A DNA stretch of 64,000 nt from Mesocricetibacter intestinalis (GTDB lineage Bacteria; Pseudomonadota; Gammaproteobacteria; Enterobacterales; Pasteurellaceae). The translations under genes were made by a program, and so were the position numbers. The notes below the pieces were generated by a model that searched no databases, was not told the origin of the DNA, and saw nothing but the letters and a program-made list of their open reading frames with translations. How positions within the stretch are numbered: position 1 is the first letter of the stretch; the number at the start of each line of letters is the position of its first letter. The stretch is from assembly GCF_004363295.1 (NCBI RefSeq), contig NZ_SNYQ01000007.1:1-64000 (forward strand). The letters run 5' to 3'. Of the stretch, positions 63,849 through 64,000 are shown in pieces.

Positions 63849-64000
63849 TCAACGCTTCATTTCACTGATTAAGCGTTCATTGACAAAGGTTTTAAGAATG
63901 GGCTTGAGCTTAGTTAAATGATTGGCAACGGGGCAATCGTTAAAAAAAGCTACCATAGGTTCTATATGCTCGGCAGGAAAATCCGGCGGCAGACTGACTT
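63849..64000 (-). CDS. 3' end of an unidentified gene (cut by the window edge)
   Basis: An open frame of about 50 codons enters from the right edge and ends at TGA (63849-63851). The C-terminal sequence includes LPPDFPAEHIEPMVAFF and ends in VNERLISEMKR. Codon use looks like that of neighbouring genes and a hairpin follows, so a real gene end is likely. The fragment is too short for me to name a family. Confidence 0.45.
   Translation of the reverse strand, partial: VSLPPDFPAEHIEPMVAFFNDCPVANHLTKLKPILKTFVNERLISEMKR

Overview
The window reads as a chromosomal segment from a Pasteurellaceae bacterium. Evidence: at least 21 exact copies, counted by eye, of the Haemophilus-type DNA uptake signal AAGTGCGGT/ACCGCACTT, some built into terminators; moderate GC; and gene runs familiar from Haemophilus influenzae (fur-fldA-ybfE-ybfF // seqA-menE-mscK-aroC-mepA-yfcA-lpxM; cmk-rpsA-ihfB-lapA-lapB-pyrF-yciH; rnb-fabI). 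The hyf/fdhF and uhp clusters would suit a capnophilic, succinate-forming relative (Actinobacillus succinogenes or Basfia/Mannheimia succiniciproducens type). That species guess is inference only. No rRNA, tRNA, CRISPR array, insertion sequence or prophage was seen.

Layout. 0-5.3 kb, minus strand: gyrA, then the iron/flavodoxin operon ybfE-fldA-fur behind a strong Fur-box palindrome, plus ybfF. 5.3-17.3 kb, plus strand: seqA, menE, the MscK channel, aroC, mepA, yfcA, lpxM, apt and dnaX; dnaX carries an A10 slippery run with an immediate -1 stop, the expected source of the gamma subunit. 17.4-20.1 kb: arcA and prfC (minus). 20.3-23.6 kb: purC behind a PurR box, a YeeZ-like protein, argG. 23.7-27.8 kb (minus): an Lrp-family regulator and arcB-arcC-yfcC (ornithine carbamoyltransferase, carbamate kinase, transporter) without an arginine deiminase; an Lrp-like palindrome lies upstream of arcB. 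28.2-33.7 kb: cmk, rpsA, ihfB, lapA, lapB, pyrF, yciH. 33.8-38.0 kb (minus): a SirB-like membrane protein, rnb, fabI, ybgI.

38.3-57.8 kb is the most distinctive part: hydrogenase maturation genes hypB-hypD-hypE and, convergent to them, hypF, followed by a full hydrogenase-4 operon hyfABCDEFGHIJ with its maturation protease hycI and formate dehydrogenase H (fdhF). Together they should build a membrane-bound formate hydrogenlyase of the Hyf (FHL-2) type. Unusual points: FdhF has cysteine (TGC) at position 140 where the E. coli enzyme has selenocysteine; hypA and hypC are not in the cluster; no FhlA/HyfR activator or sigma-54 promoter is visible, while a perfect FNR box and a near-perfect one precede hyfA.

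57.9-62.8 kb (minus): a hexose-phosphate uptake system in the order uhpT-uhpA-uhpB-uhpC, with the transporter gene first and a textbook CRP site upstream. The right edge holds an unassigned lipoprotein gene and the 3' end of an unidentified minus-strand gene.
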